In this document: positions 1-5,804 of the stretch, piece by piece
Position numbering within the stretch: the stretch's first letter is position 1
How the letters are laid out: each line of letters begins with the position of its first letter
DNA from: CAZLPW01 sp964561495
GTDB lineage: Bacteria > Fidelibacterota > Marinisomatia > Marinisomatales > UBA1611
DNA length: 12,020 nucleotides
NCBI GenBank assembly: GCA_964561495.1
Contig: CAZLPW010000062.1
Span: forward strand, 1-12,020
Reading direction: 5' to 3'
Notes under the pieces: model-generated
What the model saw: only the letters and a program-made list of their open reading frames with translations
The model's database searches: none
Told to the model about the DNA's origin: nothing
Program-made: the position numbers and the translations under genes

Positions 1-148
1 CTGGTCACGTTCGAAGCTGAGCTAATAAAGCTCTATACTCTCGGAAGTTTTTGCCCCAAGACCAACACCGTTTTCTGTGATTAACCCCCACTAATTCGTC
101 ACTGTCAGACAAAAAAAATAATATTGCTGAATTAAAATTATCTTTAAG
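1..148. other. Unassigned left-edge segment
   Basis: I can assign no gene here. Frame 1 of the plus strand is open from the window edge to a TAA at 82-84 (27 codons). This could be the C-terminus of a gene entering from the left, but the peptide matches no family I know. The first 110 bases look richer in G and C than the genes to the right. A short perfect hairpin, GAGCT-AATAA-AGCTC, lies at 19-33. The plus-strand terminator at 153-180 implies that some transcript arrives from the left, so this may be the 3' end of a gene or of a non-coding RNA. Confidence 0.3.
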
Positions 149-152
149 CATC

Positions 153-180
153 AAGCCCCACATTCGTGGGGTTTTTTGTT
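153..180 (+). terminator. Rho-independent terminator 1
   Basis: The stem CCCCAC (156-161), loop ATTC and stem GTGGGG (166-171) are followed by a run of six T and then GTTT. A153, A154 and G155 can extend the stem by pairing with the first T residues. There is no T-run on the other strand, so it acts on rightward transcripts, those arriving from the left edge. It forms the first half of the direct repeat at 149-212. Confidence 0.85.
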
Positions 181-186
181 TGTGGG

Positions 187-208
187 ATGATGGGTAGATT
201 TGGATATG
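187..208 (+). promoter_or_regulatory. TAGATTTG box, possible promoter element
   Basis: TAGATTTG at 195-202 fits the TAnnTTTG form of the Bacteroidota -7 element, and TAGATT also resembles a general -10 box. It lies only four or five bases before the ATG at 206, as expected if transcription starts at or very near that ATG. TTTG words occur at 175-178 and 179-182, but their spacing to the box is shorter than the usual -33 to -7 spacing. The promoter role is therefore inference. The main support is that the box recurs at 2021-2035 and 5762-5776, each time in front of a gene. Confidence 0.4.
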
Positions 209-241
209 CGTAGATATTTATCATTAATTAAAAATAATTAA
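206..241 (+). CDS. Possible 11-codon leader ORF before the methyltransferase
   Basis: ATG at 206 opens an 11-residue frame, MRRYLSLIKNN, whose TAA stop (239-241) directly abuts the ATG of the methyltransferase at 242. The first bases lie in the repeat copy whose counterpart at 2040 begins a real secreted protein (MRKILLHF). It could be a translated leader that couples into the next gene, or the leftover start of a gene displaced by the methyltransferase. It has no Shine-Dalgarno sequence. Translation is unproven. Confidence 0.3.
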   Translation: MRRYLSLIKNN

Positions 242-1096
242 ATGAAAACATCAAAATTGATTTTAAAAGTAATAAAACGATTAAATTCTGAATTACTAGG
301 CTCAGTTTCCAATATTGGAAATAATTTAATATATAAAACAACAATCAATATTTTATCATTCTTATTTAGGTACAAAATTAAAATTATTTCTATTGATAAG
401 AATTTTCTTAAACTAAAAGAAAAAAAAAGCAATGCATCTATTTTTATTTGCTATAAGAGTCGATTAGATTATTATATTAATGGAATAGATTCTCGATTAA
501 GAAACTTGGTTGAAAATGAATATCTTCTTAAAAATATTGATCTTGTTGAAAATAGTGTTGTATTTGATATCGGAGCTAATATTGGGGAATTTGGTTTATT
601 TTTAAGGAAGAAATATAAAAATATTTTTGAATACCATGCTTTTGAACCTTCTAAACATGATTACGATGCATGTTATAGTAATAATAAAGATGGAAAAAAT
701 TTTATTAATAATATTGGACTTTGGAATACACCTGGGAATATGAAATTATACAACAAAAATATTACTGGAGATAGTTCATTAATAGAAATGGATAATTACG
801 AATTTGTTACAGAGATTGCAGTAGATACAATCGATAATTATTCGGCAAATCATAATATAAGAAATATAAAAATTCTAAAAATCGAAGCTGAGGGTGGAGA
901 ACCTGAAATTCTTGAAGGAGCTTTAAAAACCTTGCCTAAAGTAGAATATATTACTGCAGATTTAGGTTACGAACGCGGGTATAAAAATGAACAAACTTTT
1001 ACTGCTTTTACTAATATTTTAATGCCAAAAGGGTTTGAAATGATTGATGTTTTTCAGGATAGATTGACGGTTATTTTTAAAAATAAGTTATTGTAG
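242..1096 (+). CDS. FkbM family SAM-dependent methyltransferase
   Basis: This 284-residue protein matches the FkbM methyltransferase family, which usually O-methylates sugars or other small molecules in glycan and natural-product pathways using S-adenosylmethionine. The nucleotide-binding motif I is FDIGANIGEFG at residues 108-118, followed by HAFEPS at 132-137 for the acidic strand-2 end. The family's late motif is LKIEAEGGEPEILEG at 212-226. Residues 1-100 are lysine-rich with a hydrophobic stretch near 27-43 and match nothing I know; they may help position the protein at the membrane. The ATG at 242 follows the TAA of a short leader frame with no base between and has no Shine-Dalgarno sequence. 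The lipoprotein gene starts 26 bp downstream, so the two are probably co-transcribed. The substrate is unknown. The family call is firm. Confidence 0.88.
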   Translation: MKTSKLILKVIKRLNSELLGSVSNIGNNLIYKTTINILSFLFRYKIKIISIDKNFLKLKEKKSNASIFICYKSRLDYYINGIDSRLRNLVENEYLLKNIDLVENSVVFDIGANIGEFGLFLRKKYKNIFEYHAFEPSKHDYDACYSNNKDGKNFINNIGLWNTPGNMKLYNKNITGDSSLIEMDNYEFVTEIAVDTIDNYSANHNIRNIKILKIEAEGGEPEILEGALKTLPKVEYITADLGYERGYKNEQTFTAFTNILMPKGFEMIDVFQDRLTVIFKNKLL

Positions 1097-1111
1097 ATTT
1101 GAATTAAAGAC

Positions 1112-1116
1112 AGGAG
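1112..1116 (+). promoter_or_regulatory. Ribosome binding site for the lipoprotein
   Basis: AGGAG ends six bases before the TTG at 1123. It decides the start: a TTG initiation codon that gives a complete lipoprotein signal peptide. Few genes in this window have so clear a Shine-Dalgarno sequence. Confidence 0.75.
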
Positions 1117-1122
1117 ATTAAA

Positions 1123-1965
1123 TTGAAAAAAATATTTTTAATTACGATTTTTTTATATTCATCAATATTGATTACTAGTTGTACAAATCAAGCTAATGTT
1201 CCATCAAAAATAAATAATGTAATAAACAAATATTATGATGGGTATATATCCAATGATTCAACTATGATTGCATCAGTTCTATCAAATAATTATAAATCTA
1301 TAGGATATCCAACTAAAGAGGATAAAAGGAATAGTGTTTCAGAAATAGATTTTATTAAAATGGTTCACAGTTGGCATACTGATTTCACTATAAAAGAAAA
1401 AAATGTTAATGCATACCCTACCAATGATGGTTATAAGGTATATGTAACTGGCGTTGAATATTTTAAGCATAACGATACAGGCAAACTTATTGATCTTCGT
1501 TTTTCAGATGTATGGTCAATAAATAAATCAGGGGAAATTTTATACAGGGAAAGATTCCAAGACAATATGGACTATTGGAGTGATATAGATTATGATATTG
1601 CAAAAAAGGTAGAGGTAACCTTCAAAGTTGATATGTCCAGTACTAAAGTAGAGAAAGGCACGGGTGATGAACCTGCTGTTTACATTGTTTCTGGCCCTAA
1701 TACTGGTCCATCTGGAGTTAAGATGATTAAGGGTAAGAATAATATTTGGACAGGAAAAGTATTAATGGCTCCTGGAAAGAGGGAGTACAAGTTCCGAAAT
1801 GGATATTATGATGACTGGAGTATCCAAGGATGGGAAAATGGTGAAATCTTTTTAAAAGATAAATGTGGTTTCAACCAATGGGGAGACCGTGAAGTAATTG
1901 TAAAAGTTTCAGGCAATCAAAAAGTTGGTCCTTTTTGTTTTAACTCGTGCAGTAGATGTTCCTGA
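1123..1965 (+). CDS. Two-domain lipoprotein: NTF2-like plus carbohydrate-binding-like domain
   Basis: Translation starts at TTG with AGGAG six bases upstream. Residues 1-20 are a lipoprotein signal peptide (MKKIFLITIF start, lipobox ending SC with Cys20), so the protein should be lipid-anchored outside the inner membrane. Residues about 26-155 look like an NTF2/SnoaL-type fold: an N-terminal helix, YYDGYISNDSTMIASVL, then beta-strands ending RFSDVWSINKSGEI. From about 163, VTFKVDMSST starts a beta-sandwich like the starch-binding or E-set modules of Bacteroidota-type secreted proteins, with NNIWTGKVLMAPGKREYKF at 206-224. The C-terminus is cysteine-rich (Cys248, 272, 276 and 279, ending CFNSCSRCS), probably forming disulfides. 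I know no named protein with this pairing. It may bind a glycan or small ligand at the cell surface. It shares a transcription unit with the methyltransferase and ends 24 bp before terminator 2. Confidence 0.75.
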   Translation: MKKIFLITIFLYSSILITSCTNQANVPSKINNVINKYYDGYISNDSTMIASVLSNNYKSIGYPTKEDKRNSVSEIDFIKMVHSWHTDFTIKEKNVNAYPTNDGYKVYVTGVEYFKHNDTGKLIDLRFSDVWSINKSGEILYRERFQDNMDYWSDIDYDIAKKVEVTFKVDMSSTKVEKGTGDEPAVYIVSGPNTGPSGVKMIKGKNNIWTGKVLMAPGKREYKFRNGYYDDWSIQGWENGEIFLKDKCGFNQWGDREVIVKVSGNQKVGPFCFNSCSRCS

Positions 1966-1982
1966 AAAAATATTTTTTATAC

Positions 1983-2046
1983 CATCAAGCCCCACATTCG
2001 TGGGGCTTTTTGTTTGCGAGATGATAGCTAGATTTGAATATGCGTA
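1983..2046 (+). repeat. Terminator-promoter direct repeat, copy 2
   Basis: This is the second copy of the unit at 149-212 (58 of 64 identical, no gaps), placed 1834 bp downstream in the same orientation. The conserved box reads ATGATAGCTAGATTT (2021-2035), and the ATG at 2040 is the start of the SdiA-regulated-type gene. The repeat therefore covers the end of one transcription unit and the first codons of the next. Confidence 0.85.
1987..2014 (+). terminator. Rho-independent terminator 2
   Basis: The stem GCCCCAC (1989-1995), loop ATTC and stem GTGGGGC (2000-2006) are followed by five T, G and three T. It ends the methyltransferase-lipoprotein transcript. It has the same hairpin as terminator 1, with one extra G-C pair at the base. 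Confidence 0.9.
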
Positions 2047-3020
2047 AAATTCTTTTGCACTTTTTAGGTTTATTAATTTTTGTTACTCATAAAATCTTTG
2101 CGCAGAATAATAGCCCTTTAGAATATTATGTTCAGGAAATTATCCCAACTGAGATTGCCTGGATTTATGATGACTTGTCTGGAGTAACTATTAATAAAAA
2201 CAATAATAATTTATATATGATTGAAAATGATGAAGGAAAAATCTGGCAGTTAGATACTAATATTAATTATATCCAAACTATTCTAGGTGGACAATTTGGA
2301 GATGAAGAAGATTTAGTTTATTTAAATTATAACAATTTTGCGATTGTTACAGAAGAAGGAAACTTATACATCGGTAGTTTGGATGTTGGTGAAAATGATA
2401 TTGATCCTGATGATTTTCAAAAAATAATTTTTAGTCAACATGATGGAAATAATGGAGCGGAGGGAATTGCTTATGATTCTTTAAACCAAATATTTTATAT
2501 TGTTAAAGAAAAAGAGCCAATGGCATTTTATTCTTTTCAGCGGCCAGATCATGAAAATGATACAACAATTGCTGTTAACATACCATTTAATGCTGAAACT
2601 ATATTCTATGGAATCATTGATGACCTTTCCTCTATTACCTTTGATTACCGCACAAATCGTGTATTAATTCTAAGCGATGAGAGTCAAAAAATTATTGATG
2701 TAGATCCTTTGAATGGATTGATCTTTGGTGAGCTTACCATCAATGGGATGGAACAACCAGAAGGGCTCTGTTTTTTAAATAATCACGATATATTGATTGT
2801 TGGTGAACCAAATTTTTATACTACATACTCTAATATGAATTTATTTAACGATTTAAACTATGACGGCCATATTGACCATTATGATTTAGAAATTATTATT
2901 GATTATTTATATTTTTATTCCATTTTATCCGAATTTCAAATATTAAACGTCGATTTGGACCGTAATCAAATAATTGATATTTTTGATATATTATTATTTG
3001 TAGAGTTCTTTGATAATTAA
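2040..3020 (+). CDS. Secreted SdiA-regulated-type beta-propeller protein with dockerin-like C-terminus
   Basis: I start this at ATG 2040 rather than the in-frame TTG at 2034, because it yields a clean signal peptide (MRKILLHFLGLLIFVTHKIF, likely cut near Ala21) and coincides with the repeated TAGATTTG-N4-ATG arrangement. The protein has 326 residues. Residues about 40-265 match the SdiA-regulated family, a six-bladed propeller type: DDLSGVTIN at 44-52, EGIAYD at 141-146, VKEKEPMAFYSF at 155-166, DDLSSITFDYRTNRVLILSD at 194-213, QPEGLCF at 239-245 and VGEPNFY at 254-260. Residues 269-326 carry two dockerin type I-like calcium loops: DLNYDGHIDHYD (271-282, ligands Asp271, Asn273, Asp275, Asp282) and DLDRNQIIDIFD (305-316). 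Dockerins bind cohesins, so it may dock to a surface partner or simply use calcium for stability. The enzyme activity, if any, is unknown. No hairpin terminator is visible after it. Confidence 0.82.
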   Translation: MRKILLHFLGLLIFVTHKIFAQNNSPLEYYVQEIIPTEIAWIYDDLSGVTINKNNNNLYMIENDEGKIWQLDTNINYIQTILGGQFGDEEDLVYLNYNNFAIVTEEGNLYIGSLDVGENDIDPDDFQKIIFSQHDGNNGAEGIAYDSLNQIFYIVKEKEPMAFYSFQRPDHENDTTIAVNIPFNAETIFYGIIDDLSSITFDYRTNRVLILSDESQKIIDVDPLNGLIFGELTINGMEQPEGLCFLNNHDILIVGEPNFYTTYSNMNLFNDLNYDGHIDHYDLEIIIDYLYFYSILSEFQILNVDLDRNQIIDIFDILLFVEFFDN

Positions 3021-3172
3021 AATCAAGATTAAATTAATTTTAACAATCTGGCTCGTATAAATAAAATAGATATGTCGAAGGAATTATATTTTAGGAATAC
3101 TAGAAAAGCCAATTTTTATTTTCCATATATTCTTATCTACATATTATGAAATTTTATTTTTTTACCCTCTAG
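3021..3172. other. Convergent intergenic gap
   Basis: This gap separates two genes that end towards each other. It is very AT-rich. I see no GC hairpin, open frame or repeat, so termination for both sides is not explained by a classic intrinsic terminator. Confidence 0.5.
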
Positions 3173-3907
3173 TTAGAATATAGAATCTTCAATGCCCCTG
3201 TTAACTCTATAATTATTATAAAAAACCGTAATAAGACCTTTCACCATATCTCCCTTAATATTTTTCTGATCACCTATAAATAATCCAATATCTTTTTTCA
3301 TCCATTTACTTAATCTTGCATCTTTAACGTAATACTCTACTTTAGATTCAATTGGCAAATAAAAGTCTTTATCTACAAAATCAAATTTATTCTTAATCTC
3401 CATTATTTTAACTGTATCAATTTTAGTTGTAACCCTAGTTATAACCCATTTAGAAGTATCAATTACTACATCTACCGTAGGTTTAAATGTTAATTTAGCA
3501 TAATCATTTGGCATCTCAAGTTCTAGACTGTCTAAAATTAAATTACCCGAAATCATTATCTTATCTTTTTGAAGTTTTTGAGATTTGTTGTTTATTTTTA
3601 TATTCGTAAGATTATCAAAATTTTCTATAGGTGAGGTAAATATTCCTGTGCGAGGTAAGACTCCGAAACCTCTGCTTTTAATTTTGACTTTATTTGGCTG
3701 TTTAAAAAAAATATGATATTTTTTTTTAGGCATGCGAAATGCTGGAATAGACATCGAGACTATCATTTTTACTTCATAGTCATCCACTGATCTAAATTTT
3801 CTTTCAGTATTATTTATAATCCTATTGAGACTTTCACCTTTATTTGAAAATAGACTACTAAATAAATAGTATATGACCATAAACACTATAATGATTTTTT
3901 TTATCAT
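3173..3907 (-). CDS. LolA-like periplasmic lipoprotein-sorting protein
   Basis: I start this 244-residue protein at the ATG whose first bases overlap the permease stop (ATGA at 3907-3904); the longer open frame would run 69 bases into the permease. Residues 1-21 (MIKKIIIVFMVIYYLFSSLF onwards) are a signal peptide or membrane anchor. The remainder resembles LolA-type outer membrane lipoprotein carriers: RKFRSVDDYEVKMIVSMSIP at 36-55, then FFKQPNKVKIKSRGFGVLPR at 67-86, the FKQP-K-K pattern of this group. Beta-strands follow to the end, as expected for the half-barrel that cradles acyl chains. The last-gene position in an ABC exporter operon suggests it receives or delivers the exported lipid or lipoprotein. 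Assignment to true LolA versus a broader LolA-like group is not certain. Confidence 0.7.
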   Translation of the reverse strand: MIKKIIIVFMVIYYLFSSLFSNKGESLNRIINNTERKFRSVDDYEVKMIVSMSIPAFRMPKKKYHIFFKQPNKVKIKSRGFGVLPRTGIFTSPIENFDNLTNIKINNKSQKLQKDKIMISGNLILDSLELEMPNDYAKLTFKPTVDVVIDTSKWVITRVTTKIDTVKIMEIKNKFDFVDKDFYLPIESKVEYYVKDARLSKWMKKDIGLFIGDQKNIKGDMVKGLITVFYNNYRVNRGIEDSIF

Positions 3908-4743
3908 TCCAAAATTTCCTTTTTTGAAAAATGATAAAACGAAAAACCAATAAAAACAATAGACCATAAAGAACAAACCATAACCGCATTTCTAATAAGA
4001 TACCAAGGAACAGGATCATAAAAAGCAGTAAGAAAAAGGTCAATATATCCTGTGAATAAATAAGGATTTAATGATTCAAATATTTTTAATGGGATAAAAG
4101 AAATAGCAGTACCTATAAAAACCGCACTGATGGTAATAATTATAGGTGTTACACTATTTTTAAAGAATGTAGATAGCATAAAACATAAATTACTAATTGT
4201 TATCATTACGAGTGTTGAAATATTAAATGCTAAAAAAAATCGCCATAAAATGTCTCCCTCACCTAAAAAAAGTAACCCCATATGGAAAACAGCTAAATCG
4301 CCTTTGCCTAAAAAAACAATGCTAACAAACAAAGTATAGAAAATAAAAAAGAACATAATAATAATCGTATAAATATTCACTATAATTAGTTTTGATATTA
4401 GAATCAGATTTCGTGATACAGGCCTAGATAAATACATCCTAAATGTACCTTTTGAATATTCACCAGACACAATTTCGGATGCGACAATGGTTGCTAAAAA
4501 TGGCATCTGTCCAATTAATATAGCAATGATCAAATAAGTAGCAAGATAGCCATTGGTAAGTGATCCAAACACAATAAAGGAATCTCTCAACTGACCATAA
4601 ATTTTATTTTCAAGATATCCTGCACCGTTTCCTATTGATAAAACAATTATAGGAACAAAGACTAAAATTAGTATAAAACCAATGTAGGTTCTTTTTTTAT
4701 TTAGTACCTTTATAAACTCATTATATAACAAAGATTTAATCAT
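3904..4743 (-). CDS. ABC-2 type transporter permease
   Basis: This integral membrane subunit has 279 residues and about six hydrophobic segments (near 20-38, 66-88, 116-146, 167-193, 198-220 and 247-271). It carries the family signature EIVSGEYSKGTFRMYLSRPV at 90-109, followed by SRNLILISK, the cytoplasmic coupling region of ABC-2 exporters related to bacitracin- and lantibiotic-type and Na+ efflux permeases. It pairs with the ATPase encoded just upstream: its ATG lies inside the ATPase stop region (8-bp overlap, 4736-4743), and its own stop overlaps the LolA-like start by 4 bp. Such overlaps imply translational coupling and a fixed subunit ratio. The substrate cannot be read from the sequence. 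Two copies are expected to dimerise in the inner membrane. Confidence 0.9.
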   Translation of the reverse strand: MIKSLLYNEFIKVLNKKRTYIGFILILVFVPIIVLSIGNGAGYLENKIYGQLRDSFIVFGSLTNGYLATYLIIAILIGQMPFLATIVASEIVSGEYSKGTFRMYLSRPVSRNLILISKLIIVNIYTIIIMFFFIFYTLFVSIVFLGKGDLAVFHMGLLFLGEGDILWRFFLAFNISTLVMITISNLCFMLSTFFKNSVTPIIITISAVFIGTAISFIPLKIFESLNPYLFTGYIDLFLTAFYDPVPWYLIRNAVMVCSLWSIVFIGFSFYHFSKKEILE

Positions 4744-5623
4744 AAAAATATTTTATGAGATCTGATTCCTGATGAATTGATTTAATATTTTTGTTTTTTC
4801 TAATTTCTTTTTGTAGATCAGTTGATGATTTAGTCAAATCCTGAGATAGAATAAGAATATTTTTTTCTGTTGCTATAATATTTATGTAATCAATTTTTTT
4901 TAAAAAACTTATAGCTTCTCTACTGTCACCTACTTCAACTCTAAAAAATTTATTATCAGTATTTATTTTCATTTCTTTTTCGATTAACAAGTTGCCGTCT
5001 CTTAAAATAGCGACATGAGAACATAATCTATCTACCTCTATCAGAGAATGCGTAGACAGGAGAATGGTTTTGCCATTATTATTTAATCTAAAAATAAGAT
5101 CAGCCATTTGGTTTATCCCTATTGGATCCAAACCATTATTTGGTTCATCGAGAACTAAAATTTTCGGGTCATGTAACAACGCCTGAGCAATACCTAGACG
5201 CTGTTTCATCCCATATGAATAATTCCCTACTTTGTCATTGCCCCGATGAATTAAATCAACCAACTCTAATACAATTTCTATCCGCTCAAAGGGAGTGTTG
5301 GTCAAACGCGACAAAATTTTCAGGTTATCTCTAGCACTTAGATATTCATAGAAACATGGCTCTTCAATTATAAAACCAAAATCTTTTAAATAATTATTGC
5401 TTAATTTAATTGACTGTCCATTATGGAAAATATCGCCAGTCCAATCTGTTGTAAGTCTTGATAAAATTTTTATTATAGTTGACTTGCCGCTTCCATTTGG
5501 ACCTAATAGTGCAAAAATAGATTTATTAGGTATATCAAAAGAAATATTTTCCAGTGCTTTGGTTTGATTATACTTCTTCGTAAGGCCCGATATGGATAAT
5601 AAAGTTTTCTTACTTGTTTTCAA
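4736..5623 (-). CDS. ABC transporter ATP-binding protein, BcrA/DrrA type
   Basis: This 295-residue ATPase energises the exporter encoded downstream. Walker A is GPNGSGKST at 41-49. The signature is YSYGMKQRLGIAQ at 135-147, with SYG replacing the usual SGG. Walker B is KILVLDEP at 154-161 with D-loop GLDP at 164-167, and the switch histidine is His192 in STHS. The Q-loop region reads FIIEEPCFYEYLSARDNL (84-101): glutamate takes the place of the usual glutamine, a trait of the bacitracin/lantibiotic-export subgroup. Residues from about 220 to the end form a variable C-terminal domain. The start is TTG at 5623 with no clear Shine-Dalgarno sequence; it is the best available start because the domain begins at about residue 9. 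It is the first gene of a three-gene overlapping operon. Confidence 0.92.
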   Translation of the reverse strand: MKTSKKTLLSISGLTKKYNQTKALENISFDIPNKSIFALLGPNGSGKSTIIKILSRLTTDWTGDIFHNGQSIKLSNNYLKDFGFIIEEPCFYEYLSARDNLKILSRLTNTPFERIEIVLELVDLIHRGNDKVGNYSYGMKQRLGIAQALLHDPKILVLDEPNNGLDPIGINQMADLIFRLNNNGKTILLSTHSLIEVDRLCSHVAILRDGNLLIEKEMKINTDNKFFRVEVGDSREAISFLKKIDYINIIATEKNILILSQDLTKSSTDLQKEIRKNKNIKSIHQESDLIKYFYD

Positions 5624-5678
5624 AATATTTTTTTTAAAATTTTAGAAAAATCGCATCTTTATTATAAGTAATTAGGCT

Positions 5679-5706
5679 ATTATAATTCCAAACTTGTTTA
5701 AAACAA
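5679..5706 (-). promoter_or_regulatory. Possible sigma70-like promoter for the ABC operon
   Basis: Read on the minus strand, TTGTTT (5706-5701) is followed after 16 bases by TATAAT (5684-5679), about 55 bases before the ATPase start. The -10 is perfect and the -35 is weak. In DNA this AT-rich such matches arise easily, and the lineage may use a different consensus. Confidence 0.3.
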
Positions 5707-5745
5707 TATAATATTATTTTTTTAATCGTTATGATAATTTGCTTG

Positions 5746-5776
5746 TTTTTTTGATTATACAATGATGAGTAGATTT
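5746..5776 (+). repeat. Third copy of the TAGATTT box, without the hairpin
   Basis: A T-tract ending in TTG (5751-5753), eight bases, then ATGATGAGTAGATTT (5762-5776). The T-run, the 8-base spacing and the box align without gaps with the downstream half of the units at 149 and 1983. The box differs from copy 1 at one of 15 positions. The CCCCAC/GTGGGG hairpin is missing. It lies in the divergent spacer before the small membrane protein gene at 5805. Confidence 0.55.
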
Positions 5777-5783
5777 CAAATCG

Positions 5784-5804
5784 ATGAAAAGAAATAATAG
5801 GTAA
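5784..5804 (+). CDS. Possible 6-codon leader ORF
   Basis: ATG at 5784 opens the frame MKRNNR, and its TAA stop at 5802-5804 directly abuts the ATG at 5805. This is the same arrangement as the leader at 206-241. It sits eight bases after the TAGATT of the third box. Expression is unproven, and so short a frame could be chance. Confidence 0.2.
   Translation: MKRNNR

Larger units (their letters stand above)
149..212 (+). repeat. Terminator-promoter direct repeat, copy 1
   Basis: This 64-nt unit matches 1983-2046 without gaps at 58 positions. Mismatches are at 172, 183, 185, 192, 194 and 203. It consists of the hairpin terminator, an 8-nt linker after TTG, the box ATGATGGGTAGATTT (187-201) and an ATGCGTA that includes a possible start codon at 206. 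Similarity stops abruptly upstream of 149. Copy 2 uses the equivalent ATG as the start of a real gene; here the frame closes after 11 codons. Confidence 0.85.

Noticed and set aside
1..40. tRNA-like words on the minus strand (TTAGCTCAG close to TTCGAA)
   Set aside because: The two words are almost adjacent with no anticodon arm between them and no acceptor stem, so no tRNA cloverleaf can form.
306..321. Perfect 16-base palindrome TTTCCAATATTGGAAA
   Set aside because: It lies within the methyltransferase coding sequence, is AT-rich and single, with no partner site or regulator, so chance is sufficient.
2034..2039. TTG start two codons upstream for the propeller gene
   Set aside because: ATG 2040 gives the signal peptide directly and matches the ATG position in the repeat at 206.
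149..2046. Integron cassette with attC sites
   Set aside because: The repeats read as an intrinsic terminator plus a promoter-like box; I see no GTTRRRY core sites, no paired attC arms and no integrase gene.
3908..3976. Longer N-terminus for the LolA-like gene
   Set aside because: It would lie inside the permease in another frame and hide the signal peptide; the ATGA overlap start at 3907 is the standard coupled arrangement.
5122..5334. 70-residue plus-strand open frame
   Set aside because: It lies antisense within the ATPase coding sequence, has no domain, and is explained by the conserved ATPase on the other strand.
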